Assembly: GCF_900116605.1 (NCBI RefSeq)
Contig: NZ_FPBC01000003.1
Location: 186,001 to 250,000 of the forward strand
Source of the DNA: Pseudomonas marincola
GTDB lineage: Bacteria > Pseudomonadota > Gammaproteobacteria > Pseudomonadales > Pseudomonadaceae
Length of the DNA stretch: 64,000 bases
Direction: 5' to 3'
A program made the translations under genes and the position numbers. This document shows, piece by piece, positions 25,626 to 34,682 of the stretch. The number at the start of each line of letters is the position of its first letter. Positions within the stretch are counted from its first letter, which is position 1. The notes beneath the pieces are model-generated. The model was not told the origin of the DNA. It made no database searches and saw only the letters and a program-made list of their open reading frames with translations.

Positions 25626-28018
25626 TGCAGTGTTCCTAAATCGATATAGTCTTCATCAAGTTGCGACTTGATAGCTGTTGGATCCACGGCATAGTTGCAG
25701 CCGCCTACCGCTTTCAGTGTGGAAGGCCCGAGTTCAGAGCCATCGCCAAGCTTCACGCGGATAAACAGGCGCCCGTTGTTGCCGGTAAAGTATTGCTCGC
25801 CGCTGTCGCTCTGGATTTCGGTACCGAAGCCGAGTAACTCGCCGTTCTGGTCTTTGAGCACGGCGTTGAAGTACTTGACCGCCTTGGTCTTGAACTGCAC
25901 CAGAGTCACTGCGCCGGAGCGTGGCCGTACATTGACCACGGTGTCATCTGCGACCACGTTGTTGCTCAGCGATGACACATTCAAACGAACTTCTTGCGGA
26001 TCGTACTGATCGTTCAGCGGTATCAGCGCGTAACCGTTATCCTGAGTTTCGGTGCCGTTTACGCTGGCGTTTTCGACGCCATCCACTTGGGCAACGGCGA
26101 AGGTTTTCGATTGGCGGCTTGTAGCAAGGACTGCGCCCTGGGCGAACATTACGCTGCCGCTGACCGAGGCGCTGGCGGAACGGTTATCCGGGCTGGTGCT
26201 GCCGTACAGTTGGCCGCTAATGCGATCGCCGGAATGATTGACGCCGCCTGATATGGTTTCGCCATTGCCGGAGCTGTCGTGGGTTACGCCGACGTTGTAG
26301 CTGTTGTCGCCTGAGTAGCCATTCAAGCCGACCTCCGTTGTTTCACTGTTGCCAGAGTCGTTGTCCAGATTGGTATATCGGCTGTAAACACTCGAGGAAT
26401 AATCATTGCCGATCGGGATGTCCAAACTTAGGGTCAGGCTGTTGTCGGCTTCACCGGTTTCCTCGTCATAAGAACGTGAGAGTGAAAGGGTATAGCTAAG
26501 CCAGCGTGTATAACCGCCATAACTGAACGAGTAGGTACTTTGTGACGGGTTCTCGCCCCAGTACTGTTCCTTCAGATAATTAAGTGAAAGCTGGTTGTCC
26601 ATGAGCGGGTCGCGCCCGGTAATACTGGCGGTATAGCGGCTGCGCAAGGAGCCGAGAAAATTATTCTCGCTGTACTTGTCATCCATCGCGTCATTGAATT
26701 CAAAGTAGTCTTCAGTGGCGTAGCGATAGCCCGCAATTTGAATATCAATGCCATTGTTGAGGTACTTCGAGTAATTGATGTTGTAGCTCTGGCCGACATC
26801 GGTTTCGCCGTCATGCCGGTAGCGTGAGTTGCTCATCGCAACGCCGACAGCGCCCAGATTTTGCATCGGAAAGGCAGCGCCGAACGTTACGTTCTGGTAA
26901 CTCTCAGCGATGATGCTGTTGATCGACGGTGTGACGAGGTCGGTACCGAAGGAGTATTCACCGCTGACAAAATTGTCGCCGTAGTCATGGTCGCTGAAAC
27001 GGTAGCGGCCGGCGCTCACTTCGTAGTCAATACTGCCCGGTGTGAGCAGGCCCGGAAGCACTGAGTTATCATAATAAAAAGTGCGTTCCTGGCCGTTGGC
27101 CTCTTTCACTACTACGCGCAGCGTCTGGTTGGACAAGCCCACCACTTCGTCGAGCACAAAATTACCGGCGGCTACGGCCTTGGTGAAGAGCAGGCGCGAA
27201 TCCTGATACACCTCAACGGTTGCGTTGGTGGCGGCGAAACCCTGAATGTTTGGGGTGTACATCTGGTCGCGGAGGCTGGTCAGGTCTGTCACATAACCGA
27301 TCTGCGCGCCTGCAAAGCTGAAGTTTTCACCGTAGCGGGTATTGGTGTAGGTCTCGCCTACAGTGACTTCACTTTTAAGCTTGGGAAAGAGTCGGGTGAC
27401 ACTGATGTTGTCTATTTCGAGGCTTTCATCAGTCAAGTCTGTACTGGACGCATCCAGATTGAATATGTTGTCCCGAAAGTTCGAGCGCAAGTGGCCATTA
27501 AACGGCATGGATTCGTCGGACTCATTAGTGTCGTCGTTCTTGAAGTAGTTGCCGCCCAGGTTGTAGTCGAAAGTCGTGCTGTTGATCGAGGGTGACAGTT
27601 CCATGCCCGCATAACGATCAACTCCCCGGCCCATGAGTTCATCGCTGTACCAGAGTTCAAGCGTTCCGTTTTCCGGGTTTTCGGTAAAGCTGTAATCGTG
27701 CGAGCTTGGGTCCAGGCTCGCAGCAGTTCTGAGTTCACGCGCTGCTTTTGCATTGAGGCTAGGCGCTATTTTTTGTAGAAATGACTCATCAAAAACCAGG
27801 CGACCTGCTTTGCGGGTGAAGTAGTAATTACCCTGCGTGCGACCATTCAAGCTGACCGTATAAATGACTTTATCGTTGATGCCTTTATTAAGTGCATCGT
27901 CAACAGTGTTTTGATTGAACTTGCCTTGAATGAAGTCTGTGTTGAAAATGCTAGCGGCCAGTACTCCGTCACTTATGAATAGCAGTCCAAATAGACTTAT
28001 TTTTAGGTAGGAATACAT
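25565..28018 (-). CDS. Outer-membrane fimbrial usher (FimD/PapC family)
   Basis: The usher is the outer-membrane pore that recruits chaperone-subunit complexes and polymerises the fimbria. The 817-residue product has a signal peptide (LFGLLFISDGVLA), the N-terminal chaperone-binding domain (FNTDFIQGKFNQ), and a 24-strand barrel region with the usher signature around QGFAATNATVEVYQ and NFVLDEVVGLSNQTLRV (plug and barrel). The C-terminal domains contain a Cys pair (GGCNYAVD and GTLQCQL). The C-terminal tail PTAPSAKATSQKG overlaps the downstream chaperone start. Slightly short for the family but complete. Confidence 0.92.
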   Translation of the reverse strand: MYSYLKISLFGLLFISDGVLAASIFNTDFIQGKFNQNTVDDALNKGINDKVIYTVSLNGRTQGNYYFTRKAGRLVFDESFLQKIAPSLNAKAARELRTAASLDPSSHDYSFTENPENGTLELWYSDELMGRGVDRYAGMELSPSINSTTFDYNLGGNYFKNDDTNESDESMPFNGHLRSNFRDNIFNLDASSTDLTDESLEIDNISVTRLFPKLKSEVTVGETYTNTRYGENFSFAGAQIGYVTDLTSLRDQMYTPNIQGFAATNATVEVYQDSRLLFTKAVAAGNFVLDEVVGLSNQTLRVVVKEANGQERTFYYDNSVLPGLLTPGSIDYEVSAGRYRFSDHDYGDNFVSGEYSFGTDLVTPSINSIIAESYQNVTFGAAFPMQNLGAVGVAMSNSRYRHDGETDVGQSYNINYSKYLNNGIDIQIAGYRYATEDYFEFNDAMDDKYSENNFLGSLRSRYTASITGRDPLMDNQLSLNYLKEQYWGENPSQSTYSFSYGGYTRWLSYTLSLSRSYDEETGEADNSLTLSLDIPIGNDYSSSVYSRYTNLDNDSGNSETTEVGLNGYSGDNSYNVGVTHDSSGNGETISGGVNHSGDRISGQLYGSTSPDNRSASASVSGSVMFAQGAVLATSRQSKTFAVAQVDGVENASVNGTETQDNGYALIPLNDQYDPQEVRLNVSSLSNNVVADDTVVNVRPRSGAVTLVQFKTKAVKYFNAVLKDQNGELLGFGTEIQSDSGEQYFTGNNGRLFIRVKLGDGSELGPSTLKAVGGCNYAVDPTAIKSQLDEDYIDLGTLQCQLNGKPTAPSAKATSQKG

Positions 28019-28072
28019 AAAACCTCAAGCATGCACTTAGAGCAGGTTTGTTGAGTTATTTTTTTAATGAAA

Positions 28073-28098
28073 TATACGGCGCAGAACTGCGCCGTATA
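28073..28098 (-). terminator. Hairpin between pilin and usher genes
   Basis: TATACGGCGCA at 28073-28083 pairs perfectly with TGCGCCGTATA at 28088-28098 around a four-base loop, 15 bases after the pilin stop. On minus it is followed by TTTCATTAAAAAAATAA. It probably limits read-through into the usher or protects pilin mRNA. Confidence 0.65.
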
Positions 28099-28112
28099 AA
28101 AGCACGGTTTAC

Positions 28113-28688
28113 TTAGTTGTAAGCAACGGTGTAGTTGACTGAGCCACCAATGATGCCGCCCTCGATGAATTCGCTGAGCGCATAAGGACGAGCCTTGAAC
28201 TTGATCGCACCAGTTGCTGCATCAACGTTAGGGTCGCTAGCCAGAGTCAGGGCTGAACCTGGCTGGTTAACGATGGATGAATCGTCTTCCATGGTGAAGG
28301 TAACACCCACTTTGGTGGTTGCTGTTTCAGGCGAGGTTACAACGTCAGTGTTAGAGCTGGCTGTTGTAGCGGTGTCAATTTTGATAAAGGCTGTGGTCAG
28401 GCCCGATGGGTCCACGTCACAGGTTGCCACGTCTGGCTGCAGCTGGATTTTGACTGCGTTCCCGAAGCCGCCTACCGCCGACACGTCGGTAATTGTCCAT
28501 ACGCCGAGGTCAACAACGCCGCCTGGCTGTACAACGCCACTCACGACAACGTTCATGTCGCATGAGGCTGCTGCGATAGCGCCGGTGAATTTGATTTGGC
28601 CAGTGTTATTCGGCGTGGTCACAGCGTGGGCAGCGCCCATGGTGGTCATTGCTGCTATTACAGCGCCGGTCAGGATTGCTTTTTTCAT
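28113..28688 (-). CDS. Major fimbrial subunit (pilin)
   Basis: Predicted major pilin of 191 residues. The signal peptide MKKAILTGAVIAAMTTMGAAHA is followed by an N-terminal donor-strand extension. The pilin core carries the motif GQIKFTGAIAAASC (about residues 30-43), a second cysteine near residue 86 (ATCDVDP), and a C-terminal strand ending NYTVAYN with the penultimate tyrosine. I start at the ATG at 28688, with GAGG five bases upstream and a canonical lysine-rich signal; an open frame extends further but without a site. First gene of the operon, as expected for the most abundant subunit. Confidence 0.9.
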   Translation of the reverse strand: MKKAILTGAVIAAMTTMGAAHAVTTPNNTGQIKFTGAIAAASCDMNVVVSGVVQPGGVVDLGVWTITDVSAVGGFGNAVKIQLQPDVATCDVDPSGLTTAFIKIDTATTASSNTDVVTSPETATTKVGVTFTMEDDSSIVNQPGSALTLASDPNVDAATGAIKFKARPYALSEFIEGGIIGGSVNYTVAYN

Positions 28689-29210
28689 AAAAACCTCAAG
28701 TAAATAATTAACAAGTTTCAACGTGTTAGGCGTCTACTTCTAATGCGCTTAGGCTATTAACGCTCAAGGCAACATTAACAGTGAGGTTTAAATTGATAAT
28801 TAGGCCGATTCCGTGGCGCTTGTAGTATGCGTGGGGTTTGGAGTGAGAATTTTCCTGCGACCGCTAAAAGCAGAACTTAAGTGGTGGTTCGGCTTTGCAT
28901 TTATAAAACTTATGCGAGAAATATTGTTTTTATAATGTTTCATATATTTGCAAATAAATTGCAACCTGCAAATTGCTGGTCTGAATGGGTTGCAGGTTTT
29001 CTGGCTGTCGCTTTGAGGTTTTGTTTCAGGCGCGTTGAGCCAGTCCAGAGCGCTCAGGATAAAAAGCGCGCACTTGAACTGATGCGCAACCGTGGGGAGT
29101 CGTTGAGGAGCAAAGATTTTAGGTGAGGGTAGGGGCGCTAAGTGCCGTTGATTCTGTGCAATGTTGATGCTGCCGCCATGAGCATTGCACTCATGGCGGC
29201 GGCATTGGCT
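28689..29210. promoter_or_regulatory. A/T-rich gap between fimbrial operon and mrcA
   Basis: These 522 bases hold no gene I can support. The fimbrial promoter should lie in the A/T-rich part near 28700-28860 (read on minus), but I see no strong -35/-10 pair. A short open frame at 28881-29126 lacks a ribosome site and family likeness. The right end carries the mrcA hairpin. It marks one edge of the fimbrial insertion. Confidence 0.5.
29167..29205 (-). terminator. Terminator-like hairpin after mrcA
   Basis: ATGCTGCCGCCATGAG at 29167-29182 pairs with CTCATGGCGGCGGCAT at 29190-29205 (16 pairs, one G-U) around a seven-base loop, five bases after the mrcA stop. No U-run follows. Confidence 0.6.
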
Positions 29211-31703
29211 TCAGAACAAGTCGATTGGTGCGGATTCATCTGCCGGCAACGGGCTGCCCGGGATCCCGAGATTCGGGTCAAGCTCGCCCATGGTAGGCGG
29301 TGTGTCTTCACTCTTGAACAGTTCAAAGTAGGCGCCAGGCGTACCCGGCGCTGCTGCGCGCCCGCTTACCGGGTCTACACGCAGGGTAAGAATGCCGCTT
29401 GGCTCGGGAAGTACATGGCTTGGTTTGTCTTTTAGTGCCGCGCCCATGAAGCTCATCCAGATCGGCAATGACACTGTACCGCCGTATTCGCGGCGACCGA
29501 GGGTTTCAGGCTGATCAAAGCCAGACCAGACAGTGGTGACATAGTCGGCGTTGTAGCCTGAGAACCAGCTGTCTTTCGACTCGTTGGTAGTGCCGGTCTT
29601 GCCTGCCAAGTCATCACGACCCAGCGCCAGAGCGCGACGGCCGGTGCCGCGTTTGATTACGTCCTGCAGCAGGCTGGTCATGATGTAGGCGGTGCGCTCA
29701 TCAATAATCTGCTCTGCAATCGCGGGTTCTTCGACAGGCAATTCGTCGTCTGCCTCTGGCTGCGAGTCTGTCGAGCTGGAAATCGTCTGGATGCTCGGCG
29801 CCGCGATTGCATTGGCGATATCGGCAGACTTGAGCTCGTCCGGATCAAGGCTGGAGTCAGCCTTCTGTTCAGCGGTTGGCACACGAGGCGGATTGGCAAT
29901 GAATACGGCCTTGCCGGTGCGGTCTTCGATGCGCTGGATCAGGTATGGCTCAGTTTTATAGCCGCCGTTGGCGAATACCGACCAGCCGCCAGCGATCTGC
30001 ATCGGGGTCAGGTCAGCCGTGCCGAGTGCCAGTGAAAGGTTGCGCGGCAAATCTTCGAGTGGCAGACCAAAGCGGCTTGCGTAGTCGCGGGCATACTGCA
30101 CGCCAATGGCCTGGAGCAAGCGAATCGAGACGAGGTTGCGTGACTTATAAAGTGCTTCACGCATGCGTATGGGGCCAAGGAATGTGTTGTTGTCATTCTT
30201 TGGGCGCCACGGTTGATCGCTGCCGGTATCGGTAAACACAATCGGCGCGTCATTGATCAGCGTGGCGGCGGTGTAGCCCTTGTCCAGTGCGGCGCTGTAA
30301 ATGAATGGCTTGAAGCTCGAGCCTGGCTGGCGCTTGGCCTGGATTGCACGGTTGTAGTTGCTTTGCTCAAACGAGAAGCCGCCAACCAGTGCCTGAATTG
30401 CGCCGGTATTTGGGGCCAGGGACACCAGTGCACTTTGTGCCAGAGGCAATTGTACAAAGTTAAGGCTGCCATCTTCCTTGCGCTCGACGCGGATCAGGTC
30501 GCCGACTTTGGCGACGTCGGCAGGTTTTTGCGGGTTGCGGCCCATGCTGTTGGTATTAATGAAAGGGCGCGCCCATTTCATGCTGTCCCATGCGACCGCT
30601 TCCTCTTTGCCTTCGCGCGTCAGTACCATCAGACCGCTGGGTACAACCTGAGTGACGATGGCGGGCTCAAGGCCGCCGAGAACGGTTTGCTTGGCAAGCT
30701 CTGATTGCCAGCCTTGCAGGTCGAGATTTGCGAACTGTTTTTCCGGGCCGCGGTAGCCATGACGCTGGTCATAGGCGATCAGGCCTTCGTGAACGGCCTT
30801 GTTGGCAATCAGTTGCAAGTCACTGGGAATGGTGGTGGTGACATTGAAGCCTTCGGTGTAGGCATCGCTGCCATAACGGCCAACCATTTCAGCCCGTGCC
30901 ATTTCAGCTACGTAAGGCGCGTTCAGCTCAGGTGACTGCACATGGTAAGTGGCGTCGATCGGCTCGGCGACTGCTTCGTCGTAGCGCGCCTGATCAATTT
31001 TACCCAGGTGCAGCATGCGGCCCAGAATCCAGTTGCGGCGTTCTTTGGCGCGAGTCGGGTTTACCAGTGGGTTGAAGCGTGAAGGTGCTTTCGGCAGGCC
31101 GGCAATCATGGCCATTTGGGCGAGGGTCAGGTCCTTCATGGACTTGCCGTAATAAACCTGCGCCGCTGCCTCGATCCCGTAGGAGCGCTGGCCCAGATAA
31201 ATTTTATTGACGTAAAGCTCTAGAATCTCATCTTTACTCAGTTCACGTTCTATCTGTAAAGCCAGCAAAATCTCGTTGATTTTCCTGGAGAAGCTACGCT
31301 CACTGGTAAGGAAGTAGTTTTTCGCGACCTGCATGGTGATGGTCGAGCCACCAGTCTGGATTTGACCACTTTTCAAAATTTGCGTGGCAGCGCGCATCAA
31401 GCTGCTGGGGTCGACGCCATAATGGTGCTCAAAGTTATCGTCTTCTGCCGATAACAAGGCATTGATGAAGTCAGTCGGGATTTCAGCGAAGGTGATAGGC
31501 GAACGACGCATCTCGCCAAACTCGGCAATCAGCTTGCCGTCGCTGCTGAAAATCCGCAGAGGAATTTGCAGTTGAATGCTGCGTAGCGAGTCAACTGAAG
31601 GAAGGCTCGGGCTTAGATAGAGGAACGCACCGCTCAAACTGAGTACCAGTCCACAGGAAATGGCAACGCATGACCAGCAAAAGAATTTCAGCAAGCGCAT
31701 CAA
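29211..31703 (-). CDS. mrcA: Penicillin-binding protein 1A, bifunctional peptidoglycan synthase
   Basis: PBP1A (ponA) polymerises glycan strands and cross-links peptides in the periplasm. The 830-residue protein has an N-terminal membrane anchor (FFCWSCVAISCGLVLSLSGAFLYL). The glycosyltransferase 51 domain contains the catalytic EDDNFEHHYGVD motif and GGSTITMQVAKNYFL. An OB-like insert precedes the transpeptidase domain with the SxxK box PGSSFKPF, the SRN motif and KTGTTNESKDSWFSGY. The length is typical. It is divergent from pilM with 180 bases between; this pairing is conserved in Pseudomonas. Confidence 0.96.
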   Translation of the reverse strand: MMRLLKFFCWSCVAISCGLVLSLSGAFLYLSPSLPSVDSLRSIQLQIPLRIFSSDGKLIAEFGEMRRSPITFAEIPTDFINALLSAEDDNFEHHYGVDPSSLMRAATQILKSGQIQTGGSTITMQVAKNYFLTSERSFSRKINEILLALQIERELSKDEILELYVNKIYLGQRSYGIEAAAQVYYGKSMKDLTLAQMAMIAGLPKAPSRFNPLVNPTRAKERRNWILGRMLHLGKIDQARYDEAVAEPIDATYHVQSPELNAPYVAEMARAEMVGRYGSDAYTEGFNVTTTIPSDLQLIANKAVHEGLIAYDQRHGYRGPEKQFANLDLQGWQSELAKQTVLGGLEPAIVTQVVPSGLMVLTREGKEEAVAWDSMKWARPFINTNSMGRNPQKPADVAKVGDLIRVERKEDGSLNFVQLPLAQSALVSLAPNTGAIQALVGGFSFEQSNYNRAIQAKRQPGSSFKPFIYSAALDKGYTAATLINDAPIVFTDTGSDQPWRPKNDNNTFLGPIRMREALYKSRNLVSIRLLQAIGVQYARDYASRFGLPLEDLPRNLSLALGTADLTPMQIAGGWSVFANGGYKTEPYLIQRIEDRTGKAVFIANPPRVPTAEQKADSSLDPDELKSADIANAIAAPSIQTISSSTDSQPEADDELPVEEPAIAEQIIDERTAYIMTSLLQDVIKRGTGRRALALGRDDLAGKTGTTNESKDSWFSGYNADYVTTVWSGFDQPETLGRREYGGTVSLPIWMSFMGAALKDKPSHVLPEPSGILTLRVDPVSGRAAAPGTPGAYFELFKSEDTPPTMGELDPNLGIPGSPLPADESAPIDLF

Positions 31704-31856
31704 AATGTTTAGATTTCCAGATAAAAGAATGAGTTAAGAAATAGATTGGGGCGTAACGAAAAACTGATCACATTATAAGGGTTTTTTTTGCCGAGGAGCT
31801 ATTTGCTCTTATGTCAAGACTGTTATTTAATGTGGAAAAACATAATTACTCCGTAA

Positions 31857-32947
<1,091 letters not shown>

Positions 32948-32948
<1 letters not shown>

Positions 32949-33541
32949 TGGCGCGGATTAACCTTCTACCTTGGCGCGAGCAGCTCCGAGAAGAGCGCAA
33001 GCAGCGGTTCCTGGTTACGTTAGCCGGTGTATTTGCTGTTGCCGCAGGCGCGGTATTTTTGGGCGGGCAATTTCTGGACAGTGCAATCGAGCGACAAAAT
33101 GCGCGTAACGATTTTGTCCGTAAGGAAATCGCCGTCCTGGATACCCGGATCAAAGAAATCAGCGAGCTTAAAAAGCGTCGCCAACAACTGCTGGAACGGA
33201 TGAAGATCATTCAGGACCTGCAGGGCAACCGCCCGATTATCGGTCGTGTGTTCGATCAGCTGGTCAGAACCCTGCCTGATGGCGTGTATTTCACTGGCGT
33301 CAAAATGACCGGCAAGAACATTGCGGTCGTCGGCGCTGCAGAGTCGAACAACCGCATTTCCAACTTGATGCGCAACATGGATGCATCGGATTGGCTGACC
33401 GCACCCAACCTCACCGAGGTTAAAGCGGCAGGCCCGAATCCGCAGGCTGAAGTATCGCCAGAGCTGGATCAGGCCAACGTATTCCAGTTGACCGTGCAAC
33501 AGACCCAGCCAGCCCTTGCCGGCGAGGAGGCGAAGCCATGA
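32948..33541 (+). CDS. pilN: Type IV pilus alignment protein PilN
   Basis: PilN is a bitopic inner-membrane protein that forms a heterodimer with PilO in the periplasm. The 197-residue product begins MARINLLPWREQLREE, the conserved PilM-binding peptide (INLLPWR). It has one membrane helix (about residues 24-42, FLVTLAGVFAVAAGAVFLG), a coiled-coil segment to about residue 100 and a ferredoxin-like periplasmic domain. The start overlaps the pilM stop by one base and the stop overlaps pilO by four. Confidence 0.96.
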
Positions 33542-34161
33542 ACCTGAATGATTCGCTCGACAGCCTACGCAAGATAGATGTCAACGATCTTGACCTGAAT
33601 AACCTCGGCTCATGGCCTGGCCCGGTCAAGTTTATTGCCAGCCTGCTGCTTGCCATTGTGGTGCTGGGTTTGGGTTACAACTTTCACCTGAAAGACATGC
33701 AGGCTGATCTGGAACGGCGCCAGATGGAAGAAGAGACGCTTAAGCAGCAGTTCTCTGCCAAGGCGTTCCAAGCTGCCAACCTTGAGGCCTACAAGGCTCA
33801 GATGGCCGAGATGGAAACATCGTTTGGTGCCCTGCTGCGGCAGTTGCCAAGTGATACCGAAGTCCCGGGCTTGCTTGAAGACATCACCCGCACCGGTCTG
33901 GGAAGTGGTCTTGAGTTTGAAGAAATCAAGCTCCTGCCAGAGGTAGCCCAACAGTTTTACATCGAGCTGCCGATTCAGATTCGTGTCGTCGGTTCTTATC
34001 ACGACCTGGCCACGTTCGTCAGTGGTGTGGCCAGCTTGCCGCGAATCGTGACGCTGCATGACTTTGATGTGGTGCCGGCCGAGAAAACCGGTACCAGCAA
34101 ATTGCGCATGTCTATTTTGGCGAAGACCTACCGTTATAACGATAAGGGGCTTGAGAAATGA
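33538..34161 (+). CDS. pilO: Type IV pilus alignment protein PilO
   Basis: PilO pairs with PilN to bridge the inner-membrane platform and the PilP/PilQ outer parts of the pilus machine. The 207-residue protein has a cytosolic N-terminus, a membrane helix at about residues 31-49 (FIASLLLAIVVLGLGYNF), a coiled coil (about 50-100) and a C-terminal ferredoxin-like fold. ATGA overlaps link it to both pilN and pilP. Confidence 0.96.
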   Translation: MNLNDSLDSLRKIDVNDLDLNNLGSWPGPVKFIASLLLAIVVLGLGYNFHLKDMQADLERRQMEEETLKQQFSAKAFQAANLEAYKAQMAEMETSFGALLRQLPSDTEVPGLLEDITRTGLGSGLEFEEIKLLPEVAQQFYIELPIQIRVVGSYHDLATFVSGVASLPRIVTLHDFDVVPAEKTGTSKLRMSILAKTYRYNDKGLEK

Positions 34162-34682
34162 AGTACTCAAAGCTCGTGATGCTAGTGGCGTTTGTGGGGC
34201 TTAGTGGTTGCGGTTCGAGCAGTGATTTCTCCGACCTGCAATCGTATATGGATGAGGTGCGCGCCAAGCCGAAGGGCACAATTGAGCCGCTGCCGATCTT
34301 CCAGCCTTATGAAAGTTTTACCTATAAAGCTGCAGGCCTGAGAAGCCCGTTCCAGCCGCCGGTGAAAATCGAGCTGGTCAATCGGGCGAAAGGATCGAAG
34401 CTGATCAAACCTGATGAAACGCGGGTTAAGCAGTTTCTGGAAGGCTTCAATATTGAAGTGTTTGAAATGGTCGGCACGCTCTCGAACAGCCGGGGAATGT
34501 TCGCGTTGGTCAGCGGCGCTGGCGGTGTGCACCGGGTGCGTGTCGGGGATTACCTGGGACGTAACTACGGGCGAATTGTCGCGATTGATAACTCCAAAGT
34601 GGATGTGATTGAAATCGTTCCAGATGGTGAAGGTGGCTGGCTAGAACGACCGCGTAGCCTCTCCCTAAAGGAGCGCTCTTAA
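34158..34682 (+). CDS. pilP: Type IV pilus lipoprotein PilP
   Basis: PilP is a lipoprotein that connects the PilN/PilO dimer to the PilQ secretin. The 174-residue precursor has a type II signal peptide with lipobox LSGC (Cys at about residue 17). An extended linker follows, with the conserved YKAAGLRSPFQPP segment, and a C-terminal beta domain ends NKxD-like at VDVIEIVPDGEGGWLERPR. The stop abuts the pilQ start. Confidence 0.95.
   Translation: MKYSKLVMLVAFVGLSGCGSSSDFSDLQSYMDEVRAKPKGTIEPLPIFQPYESFTYKAAGLRSPFQPPVKIELVNRAKGSKLIKPDETRVKQFLEGFNIEVFEMVGTLSNSRGMFALVSGAGGVHRVRVGDYLGRNYGRIVAIDNSKVDVIEIVPDGEGGWLERPRSLSLKERS

Noticed and set aside
28881..29126. 81-codon open frame in the gap between the fimbrial operon and mrcA
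   Set aside because: No ribosome site, no recognised similarity, and a sequence typical of chance translation of A/T-rich spacer.
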